A stretch of 64,000 nt of DNA from Allodiplogaster sudhausi (taxonomy: Eukaryota; Nematoda; Chromadorea; Rhabditida; Diplogasteridae). Numbering within the stretch: the first letter of the stretch is position 1; each line of letters opens with the position of its first letter. The notes under the pieces were generated by a model that saw only the letters and a list, made by a program, of their open reading frames with translations, searched no databases and was not told the origin of the DNA. This document shows positions 46,341 through 57,229 of this stretch, in pieces. The DNA lies in assembly GCA_945643635.1 (NCBI GenBank), contig CALZFC010000356.1, positions 1,895,501 through 1,959,500 on the forward strand, read 5' to 3'. The position numbers and the translations under genes are program-made.

Positions 46341-46570
46341 CAGGGCCCGGGCCCGGCCCGGGCCTAAGTTTTTAAACGCGGGCCGGGCCGGGCCGGGCCT
46401 ATGGGGTAAGCGGGCCGGGCCGGGCCGGGCCTCTAGGGTAAACGGGCCGGGCCGGGCCGGGCCCGTATTTCCAGATATGGACCCGGGCCGGGCCCGGGCC
46501 CGCCAAATTAGCAACGGGCCGGGCCGGGCCTAGGGCCCGGCCCGGGCTCGGCCCGCTTTGATCATCCCTG
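46341..46570. repeat. GGGCC/GGCCC array, 230 bp, ends CAGGG..CCCTG
   Basis: Extremely GC-rich reiterations of GGGCCGGGCC with three longer units of about 40 bp separated by TTTAAACG-, TATGGGGTAAG- and TCTAGGGTAAAC-type spacers. The CAGGG/CCCTG ends suggest a hAT-type non-autonomous element; no target duplication was seen. Confidence 0.6.
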
Positions 46571-46730
46571 GTCCTGCCTAATGTAAGGCAGGTTAGGTCT
46601 CCGTTGGCACTGAGGGAGATGAAGAAGATGAAGGGCCATCTATGCATAAACATATGAAACTTTTTTTTAAAGCGACTTAAAGCAGAGAAAACTTTTTCGA
46701 AAAGAAAATTAAAAATATAAGCAGCTGCTC

Positions 46731-46864
46731 TTCATTGCAAAGAATGGTCATGACCATGGTCATGACATGGTCACGACCTGTCCTCGACGTGGTCATGACC
46801 AAAAACGGTCGTGACTGTTTGTCGACGACATGTCATTGACAGAACGTAAGATTAATCGCGCGGC
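46731..46864. mobile_element. short element of the TTAATC..GCGGC family, copy 2
   Basis: Near-identical to 44,870-45,003 and in the same orientation. Its end GATTAATCGCGCGGC is immediately followed by sequence homologous to the glucosylceramidase intron, so the element marks the 5' border of that inverted duplicate. Confidence 0.85.
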
Positions 46865-46982
46865 TGAGGAATAGCACACGCTAGAATGGGCGTGAATTCT
46901 CATAGGGCAGACGCGGCTATTCGAACCTGCATTAACTTACTTTCTCGGTGAGCGCCTTCCTTTAGGTTTGGCCATCTTACAG

Positions 46983-47425
46983 CCGCTTCCTGGAGCCTGA
47001 TGCTATTCGAATCGCAGCGGTTCTTGAACCGAAGATTAACGGCGTGGATACGGTAGCCTTCCAAAACCCGAACGGAACCATCGCTGTCGTTCTGCTCAAT
47101 TACAACGCTGACAATGAGAGCGCGGTGTCAATCGCGCTAGTGTAAGCCGCATTTTGAACAACATCTAAATATGAGAATAATTATGTTAATTAATAAAATA
47201 ATTATTAATTATAATAATATGAGGATAATTAAATTCAAATTATAATTAATATTAAGAGACGGCAACTCAAGCATCCCAGTGACACTCGAGCCCATGTCCA
47301 TCAACACGGTGATCTACCGATTGCCGGCCGAGAAGGAGAAGGAGGAAGCCACCACGCCCAGCAATGCCGTCTCCGCATCGCTTGCCACAGCAACACTGAT
47401 ACTGCTGTTCATTTCATCAGTGTGA
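46983..47425 (+). pseudogene. glucosylceramidase 3' fragment (last two exons), inverted duplicate
   Basis: Exon 46983-47141 ([18 protein letters not shown], ending SIALV) and exon 47257-47425 ([18 protein letters not shown], ending in a hydrophobic tail and TGA) correspond to minus-strand exons 16984-16832 and 16627-16456. Splice sites and frame are intact and the residues are well conserved, but no upstream catalytic exons exist: the copy begins right after the element at 46,864. Homology continues 3' to about 48,655. This is a truncated duplicate, not a functional enzyme, unless exons are supplied elsewhere. Confidence 0.8.
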
Positions 47426-47879
47426 ATAGTAAATATCTTATATGATATAATTTGTGTGTACAATCAAAAGCGCTCTCAATGTATGTAATTTCATTGGCAA
47501 GTGACAAAAATACGATGGAAGTCCCGTGAGATTCGACTCATTTTCTTTCACGTGTTTCAAATTCCATTTGAAATTATTTAAATGAATATTCTTATTTTAT
47601 ATACCATAAATTTATAAGCGGGACCGTAGCTGTGGAAGGCCAAAAGCGGTTTGTGAAAAAGAGATATCTAGATAAATGAACATTTATTTATTCACTGAGC
47701 TTCCTTGCCAAGACTACAGTAAGTCTAGACTGGTTAGATACTATACTATGCGTTTTTGTCGGGAAAAGTATTCTCCGGTTTCATCGCATCCTACAGGGCT
47801 CGCCGGCGAAGATGTCATCGGGGCGGCCGGCCAGGCATTAAAGAAAAATAATTGCTCAAAAATATTTTTGTTTTTGTTT

Positions 47880-48350
47880 AAATTAACATGAAACTCAGTT
47901 TTTTCATGCCTTAACCTATAGCACTAGTCGGTCTATGTCCTTCATGCGAACACTTCTGCAGAGTAAAAAGGCTCAAAAGTACATTTGCATAAAAAATCAG
48001 GGAAATTTTTATTGCGATACGGTATATTTCTGTTATTTTGCTTGTCATGCAGAAAATTAACTCCAGGATATTCACCTCCTGCCTGTAGGCGGGAAAATAT
48101 ATTTTTTAATATCTTCTCTGGCAATGTAAAATTAAATGAAAACAGCCATTTCAGTCCTTTTCCTGTGTTCGTTTGGCATTAGAAATATCGTAGAAATATC
48201 GAAGTATCGAAACTAAAAAATTTTCTAAAACTTTTTACGAGTCCGTGTGCACTTTTTTTCAGTACAAATATTATAATAAAAGAGAAGAGCATTATAGTAT
48301 CTCGGCAGTTTCTTACAGGTTTTTTCCGCGCAGGAGTTTTGGGTGTTCAT
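47880..48350. mobile_element. about 470-bp insertion absent from the paralogous copy
   Basis: The duplicated 3' flank aligns on both sides (AAAAATATTTTTGT before, TTTAAGACTAAAA and CCAGAAAACGAATAAAA after), but this middle piece has no counterpart at 15.7-16.1 kb. No element type was recognised. Confidence 0.55.
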
Positions 48351-48479
48351 GCTCCTTTAAGACTAAAAAAACCAGAAAACGAATAAAATCAGTTTTTAAG
48401 ATTAAGCAAGTTTTAACAATAAAAAAACTTATCCTAGAGCGTAATTAAATATAAGATTAAAGAAATAAATAAGAGTCGC

Positions 48480-48564
48480 TGGAGATGCGGGTGCGCGAGG
48501 ATCGAGTGGATTTCATCCAGCTCAAGCTGGAAGTCGAAGATGTTGGTATTGGGGCCATCTCGTT
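48480..48564 (-). CDS. exon of an unidentified gene, intact copy
   Basis: After a TTTTTTGCAG acceptor the frame reads RDGPNTNIFDFQLELDEI and HSILAHPHLQRL. It is the unbroken version of 15,817-15,905. Upstream exons were not identified; a foldback structure begins 150 bp upstream. Family unknown. Confidence 0.45.
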
Positions 48565-48711
48565 CTGCAAAAAAGCAAAAACATTATTAAGGTTTATTAA
48601 ATTTTTATAAGTATAATACTTTTTTCTCTAAAGAATAAAATGCAAATTTTACAGCGAGTTGGTCCATCGGAAAAACGGTGAATTTCCCCTTTGTGTGCAT
48701 AAAATTTCATA

Positions 48712-49095
48712 ATATATTTGGAACTATTGTACTATTCATACCCCAGAGGTAGTAAATTATTTTTCAAAAAAAGTTTTTTGTTTAAATTCATCCCAAGGGG
48801 GTTTTCGGTACGGGGAATACGAACATCATATCTGTTTCTTATCATTATGTCATTTTCACGGTAAGTTTGGTAAGTTTAGGGGCGTAGAATGCATGTTTTG
48901 CACGTCCCAAAGCACTCCCACGTACTTTGAGACGGTGATTATGTGAACCCTGAGGCTGGAATGAATATGATATTCGTATTCCCCGTGCCTAGTAACCCCG
49001 TGTGGCGAATTTCAGCGAAAAAGTTTTTTCGAAAATTTTCCTTCAACCTCTGGGGTGGGAATAGTACAATAGTACCATATATATATATTTTTTTT
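48712..49095. mobile_element. small foldback element, about 130-bp arms
   Basis: ACTATTGTACTATTC, ACCCCAGAGGT, AAAAGTTTTTT and CGGGGAATACGAA at 48,720-48,840 recur inverted at 48,965-49,085. Confidence 0.75.
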
Positions 49096-49364
49096 TTTAA
49101 ACATTTATTTCAATATCTGAGCGTCTCTCCATCTCTGCGATCGGCCAATTGGAGAAGCCGGTGGCATATGAGCGATTATAACGTCGAGACACGCGCGACG
49201 TGAAGCTTTGCGATGGAAGCGCAGGAAAGCTCGCTTCAGGGCACGCCGTTTCAGATGAGTTGACCAGGGCTGGAAATGCATATTTCATTCACGCGTAAAG
49301 CACGAAATAAGTATCCCTACTGAAGCCTCCGTAAAGCGTGGAAAAACAAGGGTAGCTTCATGCC

Positions 49365-49485
49365 ATATTCCTAGCATTGGAGTGTGACACCAAACTAATT
49401 TGAGTGAAACGGTACAAACTGCGGCGGAGTCCTGCAATGCTACCTTCATCATCGAGAGGATCATACAGCTTGACTATCACTGGTC
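49365..49485 (-). CDS. possible isolated exon
   Basis: After a TGACCAG acceptor the minus strand reads IVKLYDPLDDEGSIAGLRRS and ends in a stop at about 49,366. The VKLYDPL run recalls alpha-2-macroglobulin/TEP C-termini, but the evidence is thin. Confidence 0.25.
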
Positions 49486-49802
49486 AGTTATGTACATAAA
49501 TGCATCTAGTGAGATTGCTCATTCCCCTTTTTCAGACAACAATTAAATATAGCAAATATTAGCATAATAAATCATTCTGAAGTGCGAAACACATCTTCAG
49601 TTAAACGTTTTATTGTGGTTACTAAATGGCAAGCGTAGAGTGACATTGACCCTCCCGCCTATTATCTTCTTGAAGAAGAAAAACTCTGGAATGAGGCGGA
49701 GGGATGAGGAAGGGATTTAGCGATGAGCGAGAAGAGAGGGGACTGGCGTTTTCTCACAACACCTGACGCGCCACTGCGATTGCTTAGCGAAGAGAGGAAC
49801 GC

Positions 49803-50506
49803 TTAGTGACGTGAACGGAGAGCGGGAGGGGGGACCGGGGCTGAGGAGCACGACTCCATGGCGATTTTGATGCACTGCTGGGCGGACTCATTGTTGGCCA
49901 AAAACTCCTTCTTTTTCTCTTCGATTTCGGCAAGGGATTCGGGCGCGTCGTCACGAAGAGCGTTAATCATCTGTAAGCGAATGAGAATTCAGAGTTCCAC
50001 AAAGAGACAGCAAAAGAGAGAGAAAGAGAGAGCGCGAGCGAAGTGGCGAGAATCAAAGAGAAATAGGAATATGAATAGCGATTTAAATGTCATTTTACAA
50101 AGCGATTTAAAAAATGTATTTAAATGCACATAATTAGGTGACAACGCAGAAAGGTGTAGTTACCATGAACAACTCGCTCTTGACGAAGAGCATGTCGTTG
50201 ACTGCTGTTCTCGCAAGCTCGGCCTGGTCGATGAGCTCGAGGTAGTCGGAGCAGTCATATTCCTCGAGTGAATCAGGAAGGAGTTTCAGGTGCCTTCGGA
50301 CTTCCAGGTCGAGGCTTCTCTGCAATTAAGGCAAATGCGTATGCCGTTAAGAGCTCTCTCAGGATCAAGGAGCGCCTGCCCCGGGACCAATTGGCGGAGG
50401 CACTTCAAAGTTCGTTTTCCTGTTACTTGGCTGAGTTCGTTTTAGATGCACTGATAAGTGCGGCGGGCGAGTATCACGAAACCGCTTTGCCGGCCGACCC
50501 GACATT
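49803..50506 (-). CDS. small (about 149-residue) basic-N-terminus helical protein
   Basis: Exons 50506-50380 (MSGRPAKRFRDTRPPHL, likely start at 50505), 50319-50164 (SLDLEVRRHLKLLPDSLEEY, then ELARTAVNDMLFVKSELFM) and 49970-49803 (MINALRDDAPESLAEIEEKK, ending PPPALRSRH-stop). Phases are 0 at both junctions. The first intron has a GC donor (GGG|GCAGGC). The basic, Pro-rich N-terminus followed by two helical exons suggests a nuclear complex subunit; the length and layout would suit a small Mediator-type subunit, but this is a guess. A further upstream exon (50,859-50,721) also matches in phase and may be UTR. Confidence 0.6.
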
Positions 50507-50519
50507 CTGTTTGCGTGAT

Positions 50520-50543
50520 CTCTCTCTCTCCTATCTATCTGTC

Positions 50544-50576
<33 letters not shown>

Positions 50577-50582
50577 TTGCTA
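50520..50582. repeat. CT microsatellite
   Basis: (CT)n that on the minus strand lies just upstream of the first exon's acceptor-like site. Confidence 0.8.
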
Positions 50583-51442
50583 TCAGGAATCTCAAACACG
50601 ACCCACAAACTAGCCAGTTAATCGTCATTTGCAGCTATTATTGTCGTTTTCGCTATAAAACAGTTTAAACTGTTGCTAAAACGTGAGAACAAAAGCTGCA
50701 AAAGTTGAAAAACTAGCTAACCTGGTTTGTGGAGTCGTGTTGGCGCCGCCGTCGTCGAATCTGGAATTAGAATTGAGGATTTTGCTCCCACCCGGACCGC
50801 CACCCCGCGCACCCACAACCCAAACCACTACCACCACACTACCCGTGCTAGCAATCTGAAACTTAAACAACTTATCCAGATGAAAAGGACAGCGCCCATA
50901 GAGAACGTTGCGAAGAGAATGGAGAGAGAGAGACAGAAAGAGGAAGGAGACAGAATAAAAGAGAGAGAGAGAGAGAACTATACGAACTCGGTCTCTCCAT
51001 TTGTGCCAATTTTTCTAAGAGCCAAAGGGTTTTTTCGAGAGTTTTACTGCTCAACGTGACTTATGTTGCTTATGTTGCATCTCTCTCTATCCTACATTGT
51101 TCTACAGAAAAAGTCGATTCTTTTGAGCTATTTAATGTTGTATAAAAGTAAGTCTGAACGATTTCCGCACTCGAGGTCTGAGTTGTCAGGAGTTGGCTGT
51201 GTGCATCGCTCTTGTGCGCAAACTTGTAAGTGTAATCAAAACGCTCAACGTGACTTATACACATCTCTCTGTACCTCATTACAACCGCCTTTCTGGGCAG
51301 AATGTAATGACATAGAGAGAGAGAGAGTCACCTTTCAATCTCTTTATAGTGTTCACAGCAAAAGAAACACAAAACTCACAAATTTTGGCAGCGTGTCAAA
51401 AAGATTACTTGAGTTGTACATGATTTCTCCTGTTCTCTCCCT

Positions 51443-51443
51443 C

Positions 51444-51483
<40 letters not shown>

Positions 51484-51487
51484 TCAT
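51443..51487. repeat. (CTTT)n microsatellite at the 5' break of the retrotransposon
   Basis: About ten CTTT units, then CATTCTTATG, after which the retrotransposon frame is open. Confidence 0.95.
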
Positions 51488-51489
51488 TC

Positions 51490-54030
51490 TTATGTTATTC
51501 ACAACTCTATCTTAGATACGGGAAATTTTAATCATATCATTGTAGGAGATCTTAACTGTCCTGAAATTGACTGGAAAGCGTACAATTCTCTCTCATCCTC
51601 TGCCTCTTCCGCCCTCTCTCCGTCCTCTGATTCTCTACTTTCTCTTTGTTATGCACACGCACTCACTCAACATGTGGCCTCACCTACAAGACAGTTATCG
51701 CTTCTTGATCTTGTTCTCTCGACCGATAATTCTATCGTCGGTCACTGCGATGTCCTCCCCCCTCTCCCTTCCCTAGACCACTCGATTGTCTCTTTCTCTG
51801 CTTCTTTTCCATCTCTCCCCACTCCTTCATCTTTCGTCGTACGTGATTTTAAGAACACGGATTGGAAACGTGTCAATCTATTTCTGTCCTCGATCAATTG
51901 GTCCATTTTGTTGAACTCTATCAGCGATATTGACCTTCTCTATTCGGCCTTTTTAGAAAAGGTTCACCATGCCATAGATAATTTTGTTCCATCTCGCAAT
52001 ATAACAAGATCACATCCTAAGTTCTCCACTTGTGTCCAAAGATTAGCACGTAAATGTGACTATCTTTACAGCCAAAGGTTTTTGTTAGGTCTCTCTCCTT
52101 TCTTGCAAGCCTCTAGAAAATTTAAGAAAACACTTTACAGCTATAGGAGACAATTAGAGACTCGCATTTCTTCCAAGGGTAACATGCGACTATTTTATCG
52201 TTATTCGAATGGATGTATTAAGGAGAACTCCCAAATTGGACCACTTAGTTCCCCCTCCGGTCTCTGCACCAATGCTGCCGATAAGGCTCAGGCTTTCGCT
52301 AATTATTTTCAGCATTGTTTCGACTCTCTCTGTGTCTCTCCCCCTCCGCCAAGTGATGTTCCTTCGCCTAGTTTTTCTGGTCTTGATTATGTTGAATTTT
52401 CCTCCGACCAAATTTACAGAGCCCTTTCTAAGTTGCCAAACCGTAATTCTACCTCTCCCGATCGCGTCCCATATATATTTCTTAAGAAGGCGGCTGCCTC
52501 TCTTACTGCTCCTCTCACTATTCTCTTCCGAATTATGATGCATGGTACTATTCCACTTGTTTGGTCCCACGCCTTGATTCGCCCTGTTTATAAACGAAAA
52601 GGTTCTCGTCAGGATTGTTCCAATTATCGTCCCATATCTCTAACATGTTCTCTGTCTAAGGTTATGGAACGTTTGATCGCCCGTAGAATATTTTGCTATC
52701 TAGAAGAGAATTCCATCATCTCTCCCTATCAGTTTGGCTTCCGGCCAAAACATTCCGTTTCAACTGCTCTGCTCACTACCCTTAATGATTGGCACTCTAT
52801 CTTAGATTCCAATAACTACATTAGTGTTGCGTATATAGACTTTAGCAAGGCATTTGACTCAGTTCCTCGTCAGCACCTCCTTTTTAAGCTTTCTAAGGTT
52901 GGTATATCAGGGAGCCTGCTTCGATTTCTCGATTCGTTTCTCTCTAATAGAATGCAGTCAGTTGTTGTTGATGAGGCTGTCTCACCTACCTATTCCATAC
53001 ATAGCGGAGTTAACCAAGGTACATGCCTAGGTCCTCTATTGTTTCTGATTTATATCAATGACATTGTTGACTGTATCCCCTCTGGCTGTAATTATACTAT
53101 TTACGCCGATGATGTCAAGCTTTATACCTACAACAATGCATCTCTCTTACAATCTGCTCTAGATTCTGTGGATTCCTGGGCTATTAAATGGGGTCTCACA
53201 ATATCTCTTGATAAGACTGTCATAATGACTATTGGAAGCCACCCTACCTACTCATTCTCTATTAGAGGTGTTTCCCTGCCAATCGTCTCATCGTTCAAGG
53301 ACCTTGGTATTACTTACGATTCTAATCTCTGCCCTAATGATCATATCCGTGCAATTGCTAGAAAGGCGTCAGCTAGATGTTATTATATTCTTCGCTCGTT
53401 TAAAACTAGAAATCTCTCTATTCTTTCTCGTCTTTACAAAGTGTATGTACTGCCTATATTAGACTCTTCATCTGAGATTTGGAACCCGTCCTCCACGATG
53501 TTTGTCAATCTGCTAGAAAAAGTTCAGCGTAGTTATACTAGATCCATTTTTAAAAGAGTAGGTAACCCATTATCATATCATGAACGGTTGAAATCCCTCG
53601 GACTCTTATCTCTTGAACACCGCAGACGTGTAACAGATCTAGTCACCACGCTTAAAATAATGCGAGAGCTCACTCCAATTGATCCCACTCGCTTTTTCCA
53701 TTTGCCCTCTAGATATTCCTCCAATCTTCGTGGACACTCTTTGAAGCTCTCTTTCCCTCCATTTCGCTCTCTCCGCTCCAGACGTGCTTGTCTCTCTTAC
53801 CGTATTGTCCGTCCTTGGAACTCCTTACTAAAGCAGCAAGTATCCTCCCTTTCACTTTCATCTTTTCGTAGCAGTTGTGCCAATTTATGTATCTGAATTC
53901 TTTTTCTACTTCTCTTTTTTTTCCACTTTCTTTCCCCAATTGCTTGACAGCGTGTCGTCCGTTTAGACTTACACTGTTTCTTACTTTTACCTTCTCAGTC
54001 AATGCGATAAAGAAATTCAAATTCAATTCT
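51490..54030 (+). mobile_element. non-LTR (LINE, Jockey/CR1-type) retrotransposon, 5'-truncated
   Basis: The frame is open from the microsatellite to the stop at 53,894-53,896. It starts inside the endonuclease domain (IIVGDLNCPEIDW, then TRQLSLLDLVLS and SLDHSIV) and continues through a complete reverse transcriptase: RPVYKRKGSRQDCSNYRPIS, QFGFRPKHS, YIDFSKAFDSV, GVNQGTCLGPLLF, IYADDVKLY, and a C-terminal CPNDHIRAIARKA / YKVYVLPIL region. There are no frameshifts or stops. ORF1 and most of the endonuclease are missing, as expected after incomplete reverse transcription. The 3' UTR runs to about 54,030 (ATTCAAATTCAATTCTT) and meets a CT microsatellite. The clade is inferred from motif style. 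Confidence 0.92.
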
Positions 54031-54039
54031 TGTTTCTTT

Positions 54040-54190
54040 CCCTCTCTCCCTTTCTTCTCTCTCTCTCCTCTCTCTCTCCCTTCTCTCTCTCTCTCTCTCC
54101 CTTCTCTCTCTCTCTCCCTTCTCTCTCTCTCTCCCTTCTCTCTCTCTCTCCCTTCTCTCTCTCTCCCTTCTCTCTCTCTCTCTCTCCACA
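54040..54190. repeat. (CT)n with CCCTT variants, abutting the retrotransposon 3' end
   Basis: About 150 bp of imperfect TCTCTCTCCCTTC units. A pure (GA)n follows at 54,402-54,440. Confidence 0.9.
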
Positions 54191-54400
54191 GGTACATGCC
54201 TGTATATGTGCATTTGCGTGCAGACAAACACGTCACCGGTCCTTCGAGCGTAGGGAGAGCGGCGCCTCAAACAAGCGAAGTAGCGATCACGTCCGGTCTG
54301 GCAAGTTATGCCACGTCGAGCGGCGACACACAGGGGTTCAAACCCACATGTTTTCCCAACATGTTTTCCGCGTTTTATTTTACATAAAAAGTACCCCGTT

Positions 54401-54434
<34 letters not shown>

Positions 54435-54629
54435 GAAAAGAGTGTTGTGTATGTAAATTCGGTCTCTTTGTAGTGTTCACATCAACAGCGGGACCTGGTA
54501 CATGAAACTGTTATTAGAATGAGAGAGAGAGACAGAGACAGAGAGATCGGGAAACAAAGGGTAATGAAATGACTGGTAGCTGATGGCTCAGGGACATAAG
54601 AGTGCGGTACTGAGGTCTCGTGATAGGTG

Positions 54630-55725
54630 CTTTACGTTTTGCTGTGTAATATTCTCTTATAATTAATTTTTTGTAAATCGGTCTTCTTCTCTCGCTATAT
54701 TTCCTCTTCATCTCTTCCTATCTTTCTCTTTGTCCCAATCTATTTATTTCTATTCTTTACCACTACGCCAGTCCGATGAGTGCTGCAATTGCAACTGAAT
54801 AACTAACTATCAAAACTTTAAAAATTCATTAAAAATAAATTCGCTAAAAGACCCTTTTTAGTGGGCTTGAGCAACCCTCCTCTTTCTTATGTGCGTCAAG
54901 ATGGGCCAATCCTCAAATTTCGCAGTAAAAGAGCTATTCCCAAGATGAGTGAGTGTCAATCCTTATTGTTTTTTATGTGTGCAGGATTCGAAGCTGAATG
55001 AATTTGAAATTCTGCTTTTCTATCACTCTCAATCAGCAGTATTACAATGAGTGGTTCAATGGGGATAGTTCATTTTTTCTCTATCTATCTCATTCAACTA
55101 ACAGATCCTTGACCCTCTTCAGAGAGCTGATCGCCGCAGAAGAATTATCGTGGAGAGGAGAAGAACTGCCTGCCTTGTCGTTGCTGCATCTAGTGTTAAT
55201 AACGAAATATTAATGATAAAATTTTTTTGAATTTATTCCAATAAATTTAAACACAATATTTTACATTATACATAATATTTCTCAATAATGTTTTCCTCTT
55301 TCGATTCGATGTTCAAAACTATACAAAAAAGTCCCTGACGAACATTTTCGAAAATTTAAATTTTTATGACTTTTCCAGGGAATTTTTGAAATGTGGTTCT
55401 TAGTTAATAACTTGTTTTCTTCCTCTACTTACCAAAAACTGCCTCTTCGGTAAGAAAGAGGAAGAAAACTAGAGGAAAACTACACATAATAAGTTTCAAC
55501 GAAGGAAATCTCGGGTCAAGATTCATATACAGGTTTTGCTCTTCCATATGAAGTTGTATTGTGCACAATTCTCGCAATCAGTTAATTCGAATGATTACAA
55601 TCCGGCTAGCAAACGAATTTACAGTAGGCTTCGAATTAGTTGTCGTAAATTTTTTTAAACCATCTTTGCTCGTAAGAAGGTAATTTTTTTAACTTTTGGA
55701 GTACGTTTGAGTAGCATATGTACAG
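54630..55725. repeat. segmental duplication, compact copy of 30,150-34,385
   Basis: Carries, in order, blocks matching 30,150-30,440, 30,840-30,992 and 33,985-34,385, with the last two joined without a gap. It therefore serves as the empty site for the 3-kb insertion. Confidence 0.9.
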
Positions 55726-55757
55726 TCCCGCCCAGGATCTTGGTACCAAGGACGCGT

Positions 55758-56822
55758 CGGACGAGTCGGACGCGTCCAAATGCATCCTCGTTCATAACTA
55801 TTGTTCTAGGAAAAACTAAAATATTTTAAATGGTACATAAGGTTGCTTATAAAGAGCGGGAGATACTATTAAAAAATCGATAACTTTTTATCATTTGATA
55901 AGAAGTTATCAGTTTTTGCTAATAAAAAATTTCATTTCAAATATTTTTAAAGGAAATTTCTCCTGTACCATTATTTTGTCTCTACACACATCCCCAAATA
56001 ATAAAATTAAAGATTGTATCATTGATAACGGAAATCGATAAATGAGACCTTATCACGCATGTTCATATGATGTAAAGATTCGCCTTACGATTCTGAATCT
56101 AATTCTGTAATCAGTTTTCAACAGAATGTGCCGGTTAACAATATATTTTTGATTGTGTGTACTTTGCAAGACTTTCTTCAGAAAGAACAGGGCAGGGAGG
56201 CCTTGCAGGCCGAGGGGGCGGGGCCTAACCCTTTTTTTCTCTGCCTGTGCTATTTCGCTACCTCAAATTTGGGTAATTAAACCGAAGACGAAAAGGGAGC
56301 GCGCTATATTTCTGAGTATCAATGATAGCGCAGCAACCTAGATTTGGACGCATCATACCGGGCCAAAATTTTGACAAAGACCAAGAAAATGGGGGATCCT
56401 GAAGAAAGGCTTGCAAAGTACACACAATCAAAAATGTTGTTAACCGTCACTTTCTGTTGAAAACTGATTACATAATTAGATTCAGAATCGTATGCGAATC
56501 GTTACATCATATGAACATGCGTGATAAGGTCTCATTTATCGATTTCCGTTATCAATGATACAATCTTTAATTTTATTATTTGGGGATGTGTGTAGAGACA
56601 AAATAATGGTACAGGAGAAATTTCGTTTAAAAACATTTGAAATGAAATTTTTTATTAGCAAAAACTGATAACTTCTTATCAAATGATAAAAAGTTATCGA
56701 TTTTTTAATAGTAACTCCCGCTCTTTATAAGCAACTTTATGTACCATTTAAAATATTTTAGTTTTTCCTAGAACAATAGTTATGAACGAGGATGCATTTG
56801 GACGCGTCCGACTCGTCCGACT
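55758..56822. mobile_element. large foldback element, about 425-bp arms, 217-bp loop
   Basis: Arms 55,758-56,181 and 56,399-56,822 are near-perfect inverted copies (outer GTCGGACGAGTCGGACGCGT; inner GTGTGTACTTTGCAAG). The loop is GC-richer (GGCCGAGGGGGCGGGGCC). High arm identity suggests recent formation or gene conversion. No transposase. A diverged arm is at 13,320-13,640. Confidence 0.93.
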
Positions 56823-57229
56823 CCTCGCCAACGGCGTCTTCACTGTCAAAATGAATGAAATGGAATACCTTAAGAGCCCAGCAACCAAAGTTGCAGAATT
56901 AACTCAATTTGTGGTGCTTAAATTTATTTACATAAATAATACAATTTTATTCTGTTTCTACTTCGGAGTCCTCGTGGCCATTGAGGTCCAATCACAGAAA
57001 TATTTCTCGACTAAATTCCACACAGCGTCAAATAGAAAGGGGAGGAATCAGGAAATTCATACGCTTGAAAATTCCCCCAACCTAACAGTGCCAATGACTG
57101 AGGATATTAACAGTTATTCATGATTTGCCAATTTTTGTTCAATTCTCAACAAAACCTTGATTCATTCTTTTTATTTTTTAATTGCGACATTAAAACACAT
57201 CATGTAAAATAGTATTTATCGATATTCAA

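Noticed and set aside
55758..56822. CRISPR-like or terminator interpretation of the palindromic DNA
   Set aside because: Only two long inverted arms, no spaced direct repeats, and a eukaryotic context.
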